Source: Chiua virens
Lineage: Eukaryota; Basidiomycota; Agaricomycetes; Boletales; Boletaceae
Assembly: GCA_019787685.1 (NCBI GenBank)
Contig: JAHNUO010000021.1
Coordinates: 1 to 64,000, forward strand
DNA length: 64,000 nucleotides
Reading direction: 5' to 3'
Below, piece by piece: positions 36,332 through 48,416 of this stretch. Made by a program: the position numbers and the translations under genes. Positions within the stretch are counted from its first letter, which is position 1. The number at the start of each line of letters is the position of its first letter. Under the pieces are notes generated by a model that did no database searches, was not told the DNA's origin, and worked only from the letters and a program-made list of their open reading frames with translations.

Positions 36332-39300
36332 ATGGGATCTATTGAGGAAAAAATTCAGCCGTAAGTTCCTTGTCTGCCATCTATGCTCTGAATGACTGTG
36401 TCGTTATTTTCTTATTTTTATTTCTCATAGCTGGGCCCTGGCTTGCCTTGATGGCGCGCTGAATGGCCTGGCAATGGCATCAATGGAGCCTGGATGCCAT
36501 TTTCAAGTCTGTGCCATTGTCTATGATTCGGCACAACCTGGAGTACATCTGTATGTCCTGCATATGTTCTTCTCTTCGAAGACTTACAGGAATCTTATGA
36601 TAGAGTTTCTAATAAACCATATGCGTTGCCCCCTTCAGTACTGTCCAATCTGCATAAATTCCTTAATCTGGAGCTCTTGGGCCACTCAAAGAATTCTGAA
36701 GGCAGTGCCCTCCAGACCAAAGAGGACATAGAGGACGAGGGGCTATTGGAGAAGGAAGACGGTTTAGCAGAACTTGGCCTACAAGAGGAGATAGAAAGGT
36801 TGGCAGAAGAAGATCCCGATACTCTGGCTTTAACACAAGGTAAGTTGTATTCTGGATTCTTAGACATCACATGGTGTTCCTCATTTAGCTTGTTCTTTTA
36901 GAAATCAATATGATGAACCGAACGGTTATTGAAGGGGGCAATGCTAAAGTAGAGTTCGAGGGGGAGATAGAAGGTAAGTTCCTGCATGCTTGTGTTGAGC
37001 CTGTGCTCACTGCCTGCAGAGCGATCAGTCTCTGAGGATGACATGACTTTGGCAACAGGCGGCAACCTGACCCAGGTCTTGGAACAAGGTAGGTTCCTGG
37101 ATGCTTGAGATGAGCCTGCACTCACTACCTGCAGAGCGATCGGTCTTGGAGGATAGCATGACTCTGGTAACAGACAACAACTTGAACCTGACTCAGCTCT
37201 CGGAACGAGGTTGGTTCCTGGACATTTGGGATAAGCCTGTGCTCACTAGTACCTACAGAGCAATTGGTATCGGAGGACAACATGACTTTGGTCCCAGGCA
37301 ACAACCTGACTCAGCTCTCGGAACAAGGTAGGTTCCTGGACACTTGGGATGAACCTGTGCTCACTAGTGCCTGCAGAGCGATCGGTCTCAGAGAACAGCA
37401 CAACTTTGGCCCCAGACAACAACCTGACTCAGCTCTTGGAACGAGGTAGGTTCCTGGATGCTCGGGGTGAGCCTGTACTCATTGCCTGCAGAGCGATCAG
37501 TCTTGGAGGACAACATGACTCTGGCAACAGACGATAACCTGACTCAGCTCTCAGAACGAGGTAGGTTCCTGGACACTTGGGATGAGCTTGCACTCCGAGT
37601 CACTAGTACCTACAGAGCGATCGGTCTCGGAGGACGACGTGACTTTGGCCCCAGACAACCTGACTCAGCTCTTAGAACAAGGTAAGTTCCTGGATGCTTT
37701 GGATGAGCCCGCACTCACTGCCTGCAGAGCGATCGATCATGGAGGATGGCATGACTCTGGCAACAGATAACAACAACCTGACTCAGCTCTGGGAACGAGG
37801 TAGGTTCCTGGGCACTTGGGATGAGCCTGCACTCACTAGTACCTGCAGAACGACCAGTCTTGGAGGATGATGTGACTTTGGCCCCAGGTAACAACCTGAC
37901 TCAGCTCTTGGAACGAGGTAGGTTCCTGGACGCTTGGGATGAACCCATTCTCACCGCATGTAGATGAGTTAGTCTCGGTGGACAATTCTTCCCTGGCAGC
38001 TGCCGGCGAGACAGCGACTTGGATTCTCAGTGCAGATGAAGGTAAAGCAACAATTGGCGCAATCATCCGGGTCCCTGACCAGGTTTACATTGAAGGCTTG
38101 CCTAGGGCTGGCGAAGAAAGCAACAACAATACTATGCCAAAAGGTACAGTCGATTATCGGCTCAATCTGAGTAATGTTTGAAAGAATAGTAGATGTCACA
38201 ACATCGATTTTGGGCAAGCCACTGGCAGTTGTTGCGAAACACTCCAGAACCGATGATGAACAGGAAAATTCTGGACCACAATCCTCTTCGAAACGGCGCA
38301 AAACCAGGGAAATCCTGGATTGTGTCCTCATTCCTAGTGTCTCCCACAAACCTCGAGCTCTGCTCACTCAGCCTGAAAATGATGCTACTAGCTTTATCTT
38401 TGTTCTCACCGACGAGGAATGCAACCAAGTTCAGAGACCGACCACTATTATGTCTCCCTGGGTTAATGCAGACCTCTATATGCGATTCACTTTCAATATT
38501 GACCTGACCAAGGTACCTGGTCGTGCCATGCTAGTTGAACAGTTGGCAAATATCGCTGGAAAGTATGTAAAATCTCTCTATTTATTCCTGAGCCAAGCTA
38601 AAAATGTGTTTAGATCAGCCAGACAGGTGGGAAGAGCCCAAGTGCAACAAGACCATGCTGCAACCCCTGCATCTAATTGTCTTATCAGGGATCCAGACCT
38701 ATCCCTTATCAACTGTGGTTATCTGGCTGACTACCACATCATTGTCTGTCTCAACGCCCACAATGGGCACATTTGTGGCTACGGCATCCCACTGGCTGTC
38801 TTATTTATCCATTGTTGGGGCCCACACCAGAAAAGGGGTCTCAGTGACACTGCCGACAGGGTCCCTCATAAGATTCAGTTCTGCAAGAAGCGGCATGGGG
38901 GCCATGGACGATCTTCCTTTTATACCCTCAACCAAAAGCAATTTCTACAAAGGATACTTGCTCGGTACCCTAATGTTGTTGTGTCTGTTCAAGAGATGCG
39001 GGACCTTCGTATGAGAGAAGACCAGTTCGGACCTATTGCCCATATTGGTCCTCCTGTCCCTGGATACGCATGCAATTACTGTGAATTCGCTATAAATGAC
39101 CCAAACAAAGGTGGACCAGAGCCTTTGTCAATGAGGGAGCATCGGCAACAACATAGGCGAGCCGAGCCTGATGAATATGCTCAACTAGCTCGAGGAATTG
39201 ATTTGCGACGATCACAGGAGTTTCACTCCTGTTTGGTCCAATCCTTTGATCGCGATCGATGCAATTCACTCTGGTTACCTGTTCTTCCAGGTCCAAGTGC

Positions 39301-41415
39301 CAAGGAGACCCAGCAGAAACAATCCTTTGGACAAATACTCCTCACTAGCTGTCAATCTGCCCTCAAGTCACCAGCTCTTCCTACTACCTCAGCTGCAAAC
39401 CGGAATGCTGTCCTGCCATTCTTCTTGCAGAATGGTTCCTATGACCTGATTCATTCAATGGATCCAGACTATATTCTCAAGCTGATCCAGCTTCCTGAAG
39501 AGGGCGAACATGGATTTCATGTCCTCAAATTGGCTATCGGAGCCCGCTACCGAAGTCTATGCAATGACATCCCAAATGTTCCAGATCAAATTCGTACTCT
39601 TCTGGTTGCTCCAAGACCGTGTGTATCCAGTATGCCACTCCATTAAAAACCCCAACTTACAATCTTGATTTAGAGGAGAGCGAGGAATGATTGGGTGCTT
39701 TAATCGCCCTTCAACAAAAAGCACCATTAGTTCCTATGCCCTAGAAGAGGTTCGATTATTGTGTTTTGTGCTGCGCTGCATTCGGCGCCACCAATACTCT
39801 GTTGGAGGGTCAGAATCCCCTGTTCCTTCCCCTGATGGATTGTCCATTGCTCTCACTACCCAGCAATTCGATTCCCTTCAAGCCCTTTTACTTGCTCTTT
39901 CTTCCCAATCAACACCAACCCCATTAGAACTCAACTCTCTGATTGATGCTGCCCTTCACAGCATTTACATGCCATCCAATTCATTTCATATGTTTGACAA
40001 TGTCTTTCGAAACCCCTGCATCGTATATGTTGTTCTCCGATCTACCCGAGCTCAAGGAGGCTTTGCAGACCCCAAGGATATCACGGTTTATTATGCCCAA
40101 ATCCAGTTTGGCATCCGCTTGGCCCTCATGGCAAAAGTGCAGAAAGAACATTGCCGCCTCCAAGCCGCAGGTGATGGTCAGGACAGTGAAGAATTGTACA
40201 AGCAATTCATGGAGTATGTTTATTTTAAAGGATTGTTTCGTAAAGTCTGACAACTTCTTAAGGTATGCACAGGTCACTATCCGGCGATGGGGATCAGAAG
40301 AACATATTTCCCCTCTTGCTTTTGTTCGCCAGTGCATGAAAGCTATGAGTCGACTGGCACGAAATGCTCCATCTCGTCAAACTGTCATGTGGAATGCAGA
40401 TCACACCCGACTAGCTGTTCAAAGTCACTTGGTGGTCATATCCGAATACTTAAATAGGGTCCACAGTTCCCTTTCAAGTTTGGCCAGCAAAATTGACAGC
40501 GATATCCTTTTCGGAGTGGAATTCTCTCCAGGGTCATTTGACCTTCCCACTTCAGAAACAAATGATCTCAAAACTCTTGGATTCAGTTTATTTGCATTGG
40601 ATGCAGAAGCAGACATCATGGTGGAAGACCATCCTGCCTCCTACTTCCTTCAACAGCTTTGCTCCCGAGGTGAACTTTGTATTCGCCAGGGAGATGAGAT
40701 CATTTGGGATGTCCCGCGCCTCAGCGATTGGCTTCTCTCAGTCAGCGAAGTTTGGGCTGAAGCTCTGACCTTGATGCAACTGCTCTCGCTTCCTGGTCGC
40801 GGAACAGAAGTCACCAGTTGGCAACATGCTAATTCTACTACCAGCCCCCGGCATCTCTTTGTATCCCAGAATCTCGGCACTCTGATCACACACAGCAACT
40901 ATAACAAGACAACGGCTCTAACAGGACAATACAAGTATATTCTGCGAGTTATCCCCTATGCTCTTTCAGTCATCCTCATAAAGCTCCTGCGCATAGTTCG
41001 TCCCGTCGAGATGCTTGCTTTTGCAAGCAATGCACCTGCTGGAGACAGGTTAGAAATCCAGAACACCTACGCCACATATATCTTTGTGTCCCATGGCAAA
41101 GTCTGGAATAGTGCCAGATTATCTGCTAGTCTTCGCAGCTGGTTCCTCCGAGAACTGAAGGTACCCTTTGGTCTTCAGCTACATCGCCACTTTGCACAAG
41201 CACTCCAGCGCAGGTTTCTTTCATACAAAAAGACTAACGAGCTGTATAAGACAGCCAATGATGTTATGGGACACGGTAGTGAAGTAGCTGATCACCACTA
41301 TGCTCGAGAAACTGATGATCTCAACCTTGATACCTCAGAGAGGCATAGGATGGAACAAGTCGGTGTGGATTGGATTACAAAAGTACATAAATTAGATGTT
41401 TCCCCGACATTGTAG
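36332..41415 (+). CDS. OrsD-like / tyrosine-recombinase-like protein with a tandem repeated-exon array
   Basis: Exons: 36332-36360, 36431-36542, 36590-36839, 36902-36973, eight repeat exons between 37020 and 37917, 37964-38143, 38193-39622 (optional intron 38563-38613), 39681-40213, 40263-41415; about 1438 residues. The N-terminus is MGSIEEKIQPWALACLDGAL followed by acidic sequence. The array then encodes eight ERSV.ED.MTLA..NNLTQL.E repeats. Residues from about 38690 resemble an OrsD (DUF3505-type) zinc region: IIVCLNAHNGHIC, a GYACNYCEF pair and later REHRQQHR. The C-terminus has VRPVEMLA, LQLHRHFAQAL and GHGSEVADHHYA, like the Arg, Arg-His and His...Tyr boxes of tyrosine recombinases, although the first box II His is Gln. 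In some basidiomycetes I recall related regions preceding a RecQ-like helicase; no helicase follows here. No stop breaks the spliced frame. Confidence 0.65.
37020..37963 (+). repeat. tandem exon-intron duplication, eight copies
   Basis: Repeat exons lie at 37020-37088, 37135-37209, 37259-37327, 37377-37445, 37492-37560, 37616-37681, 37728-37799 and 37849-37917. Lengths are 66-75 bp, always a multiple of three, and every exon has both ends in phase 1. Introns of about 46-55 bp begin GTAGGTTCCTGG (with small variants) and end in CTGCAG, CTACAG or the final ATGTAG. Even-odd copies alternate between TTGGAGGA..ATGACTCTGG.AACAGA and TC.GAGGA..TGACTTTGGCCCCAG variants, which suggests duplication in two-unit blocks. 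Confidence 0.85.
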
Positions 41416-44168
41416 AACACCTTCATAGAATGCCTTCAACACACTATATACACACTCGCTGTTTACACTTGTGCCTGTCCTATGGATCCTACCTGCCTCG
41501 ACATCCCACCATCACTCTAGACTGGTAACAAGGCACAGAAGGCACCAGGTGGCGTGTCAGAGGCACACCTTGGCTGATCTGGCAATGGCGCCGACCCCAG
41601 GCCCTTGCCCAAAATATGCCACTGCAAACTCGCAAGATGCTCTTCGTTCAACAAGCTGAGTGTGATCAATGACTTTGGTCGCACAATCAGTGAATTCTGC
41701 CAACTGGGGTGTGCACATCAAGAAATATCATAGTTTGAAAAAAGAGGTAGCTACCGGCTTAGACGCATGTTCAGCAGTAAGGACACTCGAAGAGGGCTGC
41801 CAGTGGAGCGCCAGTGGAATGGTCTGACCAAAGGTGGGTAGGACTCCAGCTGGCTTGATATAGTTCGCCAACAGCCTGGACATGGACCAACGTAGTTTGC
41901 TAGATCTTGATACTGCTGCCGACATGCAGGTAAGGGCATCGCAGTCAGAAGAAAACGCCCACCCGGAGACCAGTCATGTTCGAGGCATCGATAGTGGATA
42001 CTTTACCCAACGTGCACCGGTCAAATATGCCAACCTTCCCTGCGAAGTTGCTGGATCCAGCGAGGAAGAGAAGGGGACTCTGCGAATTGAACGAGGCAGC
42101 ATTGTGGCACTAATCCAAAGCCATGAGGTACGCGGGCACATTGATAAAAAACAATCGTTTTGGCAGGCATCTGTTGCGAAATGTGAGCTTAAGATATCAA
42201 CGAGTAACACAAGTAACTTACAGCCATATGCTACTGTTTCGTCTCTAAGCCACGTCGAATAGGTCGTTCATTGTCGAGAGTGGCACGAGAATCAAATTTC
42301 CTGGCTGCGTTGAAGAAGATTCTCTCCGCAGTAGCTTTTATTGGAGTTGTCGATCTCTGTCCGCTCAACGACCAGGACTTGAGCTCCAAAATTGTTCCAC
42401 TTGATCTGGGCACGACCAACCTTGCAGAGGGTGTTCGAACACGTTGGGACACGGGAAAAGACTTCTAGATCTCGACACCAGCAGGTGCACTCTACTCGGG
42501 GCTATTAACATGTATGATCAAAGACGGTCCTTACGCACCCTTTTCTCCACAACGAAACCCACGAGGGATGGACTCAACCCATGACTGAGCAGTCTCATCG
42601 AGGTGCCGCCGACTCTCACAATCACATCTTTTCCCACTCAACATGACGAAAAATCATTGCTGGTGAAGACAGAGATTCTAGCTGCGGAGATTGTTGTGCT
42701 TCATGCCGTCCTCGAGCTTGACTGAGGCTGGGAACAGATATGAAATCGATCACTAAGAGATGAGATAAAGACGAGGCAAAAATGCGGCTGTCTTTGTGCA
42801 TACCTGGACATTCCTAGGTGGAGATGTAAATTCCGTGGGGGAGGACTGGAACTTTATGGTGTTGAGAGCGCTTAGTTCTTGCAACAGTTTGGTACCTTCT
42901 GCCCGAAAGATTCGCATGCTGGATTGGAGAGGTGTAAACCAGAAGCGAAGAACGAGGTGAATAGGCAATACGCACACCGGTATGCTTAGGAGAGTAAGAG
43001 TGAAGAGCCTTCCGTCATTGTTGCAGTGACAAATGGGAGCTGGGCCGTCTGGACCGAGAATTTAAAAGCCAGGATAGAGGATGCAGTCTGGCGTTCCACC
43101 GACAAGACCAAGACTTGAACGCGGACTAGAGTGGAAGAATAGCGAGATGGATGAACAATCTCGCAAGTGTGGACCAAAGCGTGGCCAGAAGAGGAAAGGG
43201 CGGCGGCGATGGAACGAGCAGGCAGCGGGATGAGGCGGGACAGTGGCGGCTGGCATCATAGCGGCTGACTAGTGTTTACATGTGTTGTGTCAAAGGGGCG
43301 CCCGGACGGTTCGGACTGCTCGGATGTTCGGATGTTTGGAAACTACATTTCGTGGACTTTTTGGTTTACATGGTCACTGGGGAGAGCTGTGGCTGTGTTT
43401 CGCCGTGGAAAGGTATTACCTCTTAGCTTATGTAAGGTCCACTTTGATGTACGATGAGTATGTGGCGAGGCTGACGTGAGTATCCTGCATTGATCTGTGA
43501 CTCCTGTGAAGACTCATCTGTTCTGTGAGTGCTTCCAGGTTAAGCTGATGCATCGAACTCAGGTTTAGCTGCAGACAGCACGTTACGCTGCACACAAGAT
43601 TACAGAACACTCATAGCCTGAGGTCACCTGGTTATACTACTTCAATTCTTTATATTTCTGTCGGAAGTTGTGAAAGAATTTACTAAAATGTAACTTGCAG
43701 AGGTTTTACTCCACCAAGTCTTGTTTGAGACCGCTAATATTTTGTCCTATGATCTCAGATAAGTATTCGCTCGAAGGTGAGCATGTCGTTTGTGTTGAGG
43801 AATACATGTGTTGACGACAAGCGATAGTCTTAATATATCCTCCTGTCCACTATCATTGGTGATATGCAAAAGACAGAAGGAGAGGTTGTGGTGTCTGGGA
43901 GCATTGCATGTGCAGCTCAAAATGCCTGGTATGAGCGACATGCTACGTGATCGCACTTAGTTTGCTTACCTATCCTAGGATTTTGTCTGCCACCATCTGT
44001 GACAATATTTTGTTCTCACAAGTATGATGAGCCATCCTATAACCTCATCACTGAAGGTACACATGTTCAAGATTCAGGCCAGTCTTTTTACTGACGACAT
44101 GGCTAGCAGCCTGATCTGCCGACTTGGATTCTCCTGTACGGTGACATGAACTGAAGTCGGCGAAAAAT
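41416..44168. other. region without recognised genes
   Basis: ORFs such as 41882-42262 (+), 42231-42452 (-) and 42753-43259 (-) show no motif. The minus strand between 42230 and 43260 has several adjoining open stretches (for example RRGLETKQ and PPRNVQVCTKTAAFLP) that may be a decayed gene, but I cannot name it. Confidence 0.3.
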
Positions 44169-44454
44169 ATGAGTTCCCAGCGATCCCTTCGTGAACCCCT
44201 GACGCCGATGACGACGCCGTTGTCCAGGGATTGTGGTAAGTTTTCATTGTCATTGTACCTTCATGTTTCTTATATGTGTTATTAGCTGCGCGGGGACAAC
44301 GTGGTAGAGTTGGATTGGGGTATGAAGTGTATGCCAGAGCAGATTTGTGAGTTTATCCATGTTGCCATGATTTTCATACTGATTTGTGGATGCAGAGTTC
44401 TTCCGGATGATGTCTTGGCTGCGGTCAACGCACATGTCATGCATCATGTCTTCG
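44169..44454 (+). CDS. short multi-exon gene fragment (unrecognised)
   Basis: Three exons with consensus introns (44169-44235, 44286-44346, 44396-44454) read in one frame: MSSQRSLREPLTPMTTPLSR, then RGQRGRVGLGYEVYARADL, then LPDDVLAAVNAHVMHHVFG. A further GTAGGC donor follows at 44455, but no clear next exon is seen. Three in-phase junctions in a row support a real gene or its 5' part. I recognise no family. Confidence 0.4.
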
Positions 44455-45534
44455 GTAGGCCATTTTTTGCTTGAATATGGTCTAATGTGCTCTGATACTT
44501 TGACCTTAAACAATGGCATTGGTCCGGAAGGTTGTCGCATTCCTAAAACATTTTGATCAACTGGTGTATATCCAATGGGGTATCTTCCTTGAATGTGGGT
44601 CGTACTGACAACTCGTCTCAGATCCTGGCAGTGCAGTTCGCAAGCTCATGTAAGCCGTGCCTCGCATTGTGAACAACCATCTTCAACTCGGCATTGTAGT
44701 CTAAATCATGCTACCAACGGGTCTGATGACTCGTCACTGGCTGTATACCCATTCATCAAGTTTAAATCTATTTACACATTGCTAGTCGGTCGAAGTGGCT
44801 AACCTCTGCACCTCGCCAGCTGCCACCTCCTTTCGTCGTCTGGCAAGGCTTTAGGGGTGCAGGTTGGGTCCTTGTCCTTCTCATCGTCTCGCCAGGTGTG
44901 CTTAGTGTTTCTAGCTTTATTTCTTATCTTTGCTCTTCTCATTGTCTCGTCAGTGTACAAGTCATTTGTGCTCACCCGTCCCTCCCGATCCTTGTTTCTA
45001 TTGTCACCCACCTTTTGAATTCAAGTGTCCTGCTCATGCCATAATCCACCCGTGTTTGTCGCTGTGCAGCCCGAGTTCCACTGGCTTTATCGTTCATAGC
45101 TGAATCCTAGTTAATATATTGTTGGGAGAGCTGGGACACCGCTGCACCAGGTTTGAGCGATGAGAAGAAGCATTAAACAAATTATGTAATGCTTCAGGGT
45201 GGACGAGCTCGGTTAGCACTGAGCGAAGGGGGGTAACGTGAGGTTCAGGTGTGAATCATTCAAGTTGTAATAGCTAGGCCTTCGGCGATCAGGCAATATG
45301 GCAGCTTGTGCTTACTATAACAATCGTTTTCCTTTGCTGCTCGCGAGTTTTTGTACCTCCAGCGGGAGTTGGAAACAAGCCCACTGAGTGACTGAGTCTA
45401 TAAGATTATGTCCGATGTTGAGTTTCGCCAGCCATTGGATGTAAATTACCCCTACTAGTAGTACCCGAGTCTGCTTACCATCAATGCAGACACTCATTCT
45501 TTCCTCCTCTCCTTCACCTGCCTTCTACTACATG
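44455..45534. other. region upstream of the G-alpha gene
   Basis: Contains a local imperfect duplication (TTCTCATCGTCTCGCCAGTG-like sequence near 44877 and 44935) and the presumed promoter of the G-alpha gene. No coding motif. Confidence 0.35.
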
Positions 45535-46967
45535 ATGGGCATCTGTATCTCTACCCAGGGTGGGGCCAAAAAGGTTATGTCGGATGCTATTGACGGGCAA
45601 CACAAGGAGGACTCAAGGAAGCTTCACAAGGAGTGCAGAATTTTACTCCTAGGTTAGTCCAGCCAGCTGCCCCTCCTTGCCATTCTGTACATCCCCTACT
45701 GAACCCTTGTCCCAGGTTCAGGAGAGTCAGGGAAGTCAACGATTGCGAAGCAACTGAAAATACTTCACCAGAACGGGTTCACAGACGAAGAGTTAATGTC
45801 ATACCGCCCCGCTATCTACCAGAATACTCTCGAAAGTGCGCAAGCTGTCCTGCTTGCCATGCGCAAGATTGGTCTTAGCTGTGTAGATCTGAATAATCGT
45901 GTTCGTGTCTATTCCTTGTCCACCTCAAACTGGTTTCAGGCTTTCAGCTGACCTTATTCTTGTGTCCTAGCTCAATGAAGACTGTATCTTTGACTACCGA
46001 TTTGACCTAAATTCACCATTTGAATTTTCGCCCATTGTTGCTTTGGCCATCTATGAGTTGTGGAAAGATCCAATAATTCCAGAGCTGATGGCTTGCAATA
46101 GCAAATTCTATCTAATGGACAATGCTGCATAGTATGATCGCATTGTTCTATGGTGGCGCATTCTGATTACCCCCCAGTTTCTTCAGCGAAGCCCTCCGTA
46201 TAGGTGCGCCCAACTACCTCCCCACTGAGGGTGACGTTCTCCGAGTCCGTCTAAAAACAAAGGGCATCATTGAAACCAGGCTGACCATGGGACAACTCCG
46301 GTATGTCACATCATTTCACTCGCCACGTCTTATCTCAGTGCCATCTAGAGTACATATGTTTGATGCCGGTGGCCAGCGTTCTGAGCGAAGAAAGTGGATT
46401 CATTGCTTTGAAGGCGTCACTAGCATAGTTTTCTGCACTGCATTAAGTGAATATGACCAGGTCTTATTGGAAGAGCAGAACCAGGTGAGTCCTGCTCAAA
46501 TTGTGTGTAGTCAAGCTTGTTGACCCCTATAGAATCGGATGGCTGAATCACTTGCCCTATTTGAATCTGTTGTCAATTCTTGGTGGTTTTCAAGGACCTC
46601 TGTAATCCTTCTCCTCAACAAGATCGACGTCTTCAAAGCCAAGTTGCCCAAGGTGTGTATCTCCCGGCAATCCATCCCTTGTTTCCTGATGTCCTGCCAG
46701 GTTCCCCTAGAATATTATTTTCCAGACTACTCAGGCGGTGCCAATATCAACAAGGCTGCCAAATATATTCTATGGAGGTTTATGCGAACCAATCGTGCAT
46801 GCCTCTCTGTGTACCCCTGGTGGGTCTCAAACATTTTCTCCAGTCTGTACCTTGCTCATTGAACTAGTCTTACGCAAGCGACAGACACGACTAATGTCCA
46901 TTTAGTCTTCTCAGCAGCAAAGGAGACCATTTTGCAGAATTCATTGAAAGACTCGGGTGTTCTGTGA
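45535..46967 (+). CDS. heterotrimeric G-protein alpha subunit
   Basis: Eight exons (45535-45652, 45716-45900, 45971-46131, 46178-46300, 46349-46484, 46533-46652, 46701-46819, 46868-46967) sum to exactly 353 residues, the canonical fungal length. MGICIS gives the Gly2 myristoylation and Cys4 palmitoylation sites; the ATG three bases upstream (45532) would mask Gly2, so 45535 is chosen. G1 is GSGESGKST. The switch I Arg/Thr lie in VRLKTKG (a Lys where TTG is usual). Switch II is [12 protein letters not shown] (Ala for the usual Val). G4 is NKID and G5 is TQATDT. The tail is KDSGVL, lacking the Cys of Gi-type pertussis-toxin sites. It acts at the plasma membrane downstream of GPCRs in pheromone or nutrient/cAMP signalling; which class is unresolved. 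Confidence 0.92.
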
Positions 46968-47321
46968 TCCCCTTTTCAGAGGCACTGTTCCCCATACTAT
47001 TTATGCACTTTGTTCTTCCCCCCTCTGCCTCATTTTTTTTTCATTGATAAGGGAGCAAACTACATTTATTTTCCTGATCTCTTTCGCATTGCATATTACC
47101 ACGTATCATCTTATGGATCAGATAGCAGGCTGAAATCAGTGTCATTTGGCAAAGACTGGTGTACTAGTATCCATTAATCAACCAGGGTATATAAAGGGAG
47201 GACGCGTCCGAACCATCCGAACCAGCCGGCCACCTGTCACCTGTCACATGTGTGTGACACGGCGAGACTTGTCAGCCACGCGGTCAGCCACTACGTGCAT
47301 AACTCCCTTCCCTCCTACCTG
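46968..47321. other. intergenic region, no supported gene
   Basis: 3' flank of the G-alpha gene with a poly-T run near 47032. No coding motif. Confidence 0.35.
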
Positions 47322-47593
47322 TCTGAGTCCCTCCTACCACTCGCTCACTCACTCCCAGAGAGTAGCCTTGTCCCCATTGTCGTCTCACGAGCTGGATCAC
47401 AATGAGCTCCCCCTCTTTTTGTGGTCGTGGCCAGCGAATTTGTTCGTTTTTCTGTCCTGCCACTCCCTCCCGCCACTTGCTCACTCATTCCCAGAGAGTA
47501 GCCTCGTCGCCATTGTCGTCTCATGAGCTGGATCGTGACGAGTTCCTCCTCTTCTTGTGGTCATGGCCGGTGAATTCATTCGTTTTTCGTCCC
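47322..47593. repeat. 136-bp tandem duplication
   Basis: Two direct copies at about 47322-47457 and 47458-47593 share CTCACTCA.TCCCAGAGAGTA and ATTGTCGTCTCA.GAGCTGGA, offset by 136 bp (CCCAGAGAG at 47354 and 47490). Confidence 0.75.
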
Positions 47594-48416
47594 CGTCGTT
47601 GCTCACTGCAATACCCTTCATCAGCCGACTCGGCTGGGGCAGCGACGTGTTCGAAGAGTACATCCCTTGTCTTCCATCCTGAAGCCCCATGTTCATTGTC
47701 TCGAGCATGTTGTTGATCTCAAGTTCGCCTGCGCTCATGCTCGCTCAGGTACGTCTGCAGGCGCATGTGTCCTCACGCAACACTCACACATGTGCTAGAT
47801 ATCTCTAAAGGCGAAATCGGCCATGGACATAAAATCGCTGTTTGAATGTTAGCTTTCAAGGACCGTGTTCAGGGATGTCTAAAGAGTTTGAAGACGACAG
47901 CGAAGCTGGGAGAATCCGCAGAGCGCCAAAACCGCTCTGGGAGTCCTTGTTTGCGAATTCGCCTTCTGTACGTCGTCGTTAGATCCAGGACAGTACGTTG
48001 ATGTGGTTGAGGGGGTGTTGCAGGCCTTGTAACAGGTGGGTTGCACATGGTACATGCTGGTATTTTTAAAGTTAATGAACGTCTCTGTTTTGCGTATTTG
48101 GATGGCTTTATCCTGTGGGTACACCATGGGGTATGTCGCTGCCATGTCGCGCCGTCGACTCATGTGCATATCGCAGTAGAACTCTCACACTATCAAATTC
48201 GCAACTACATTCGATCATATGCGTCCTATCTCAACATTAATAGCAATGACGAAAACCCTGCGATGGTTTACAATACTTGGGTAGAGCATGTTGAGAAGCG
48301 GATCAATGACGCTGGGTAGGAACAAGGATGGAGACTCTGGCTAAGGTCCCTAGAGCTAACCAGTCCACACACGTACCGCACGACCTGGTGGACTAAAGCT
48401 TTCTTCTCCAGTCGCG
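47594..48416. other. region without recognised genes
   Basis: Contains an ATG ORF at 47877 (MSKEFEDDSEAGRIRRAPKP) of 34 codons with no match, and other short frames. It should hold the missing 5' end of the MLP1/TPR gene, but none is recognisable. Confidence 0.3.

Noticed and set aside
42231..43259. Possible minus-strand gene (several adjoining ORFs)
   Set aside because: Peptides look partly gene-like, but I could not find consistent splice joins or name a family; left as unassigned.
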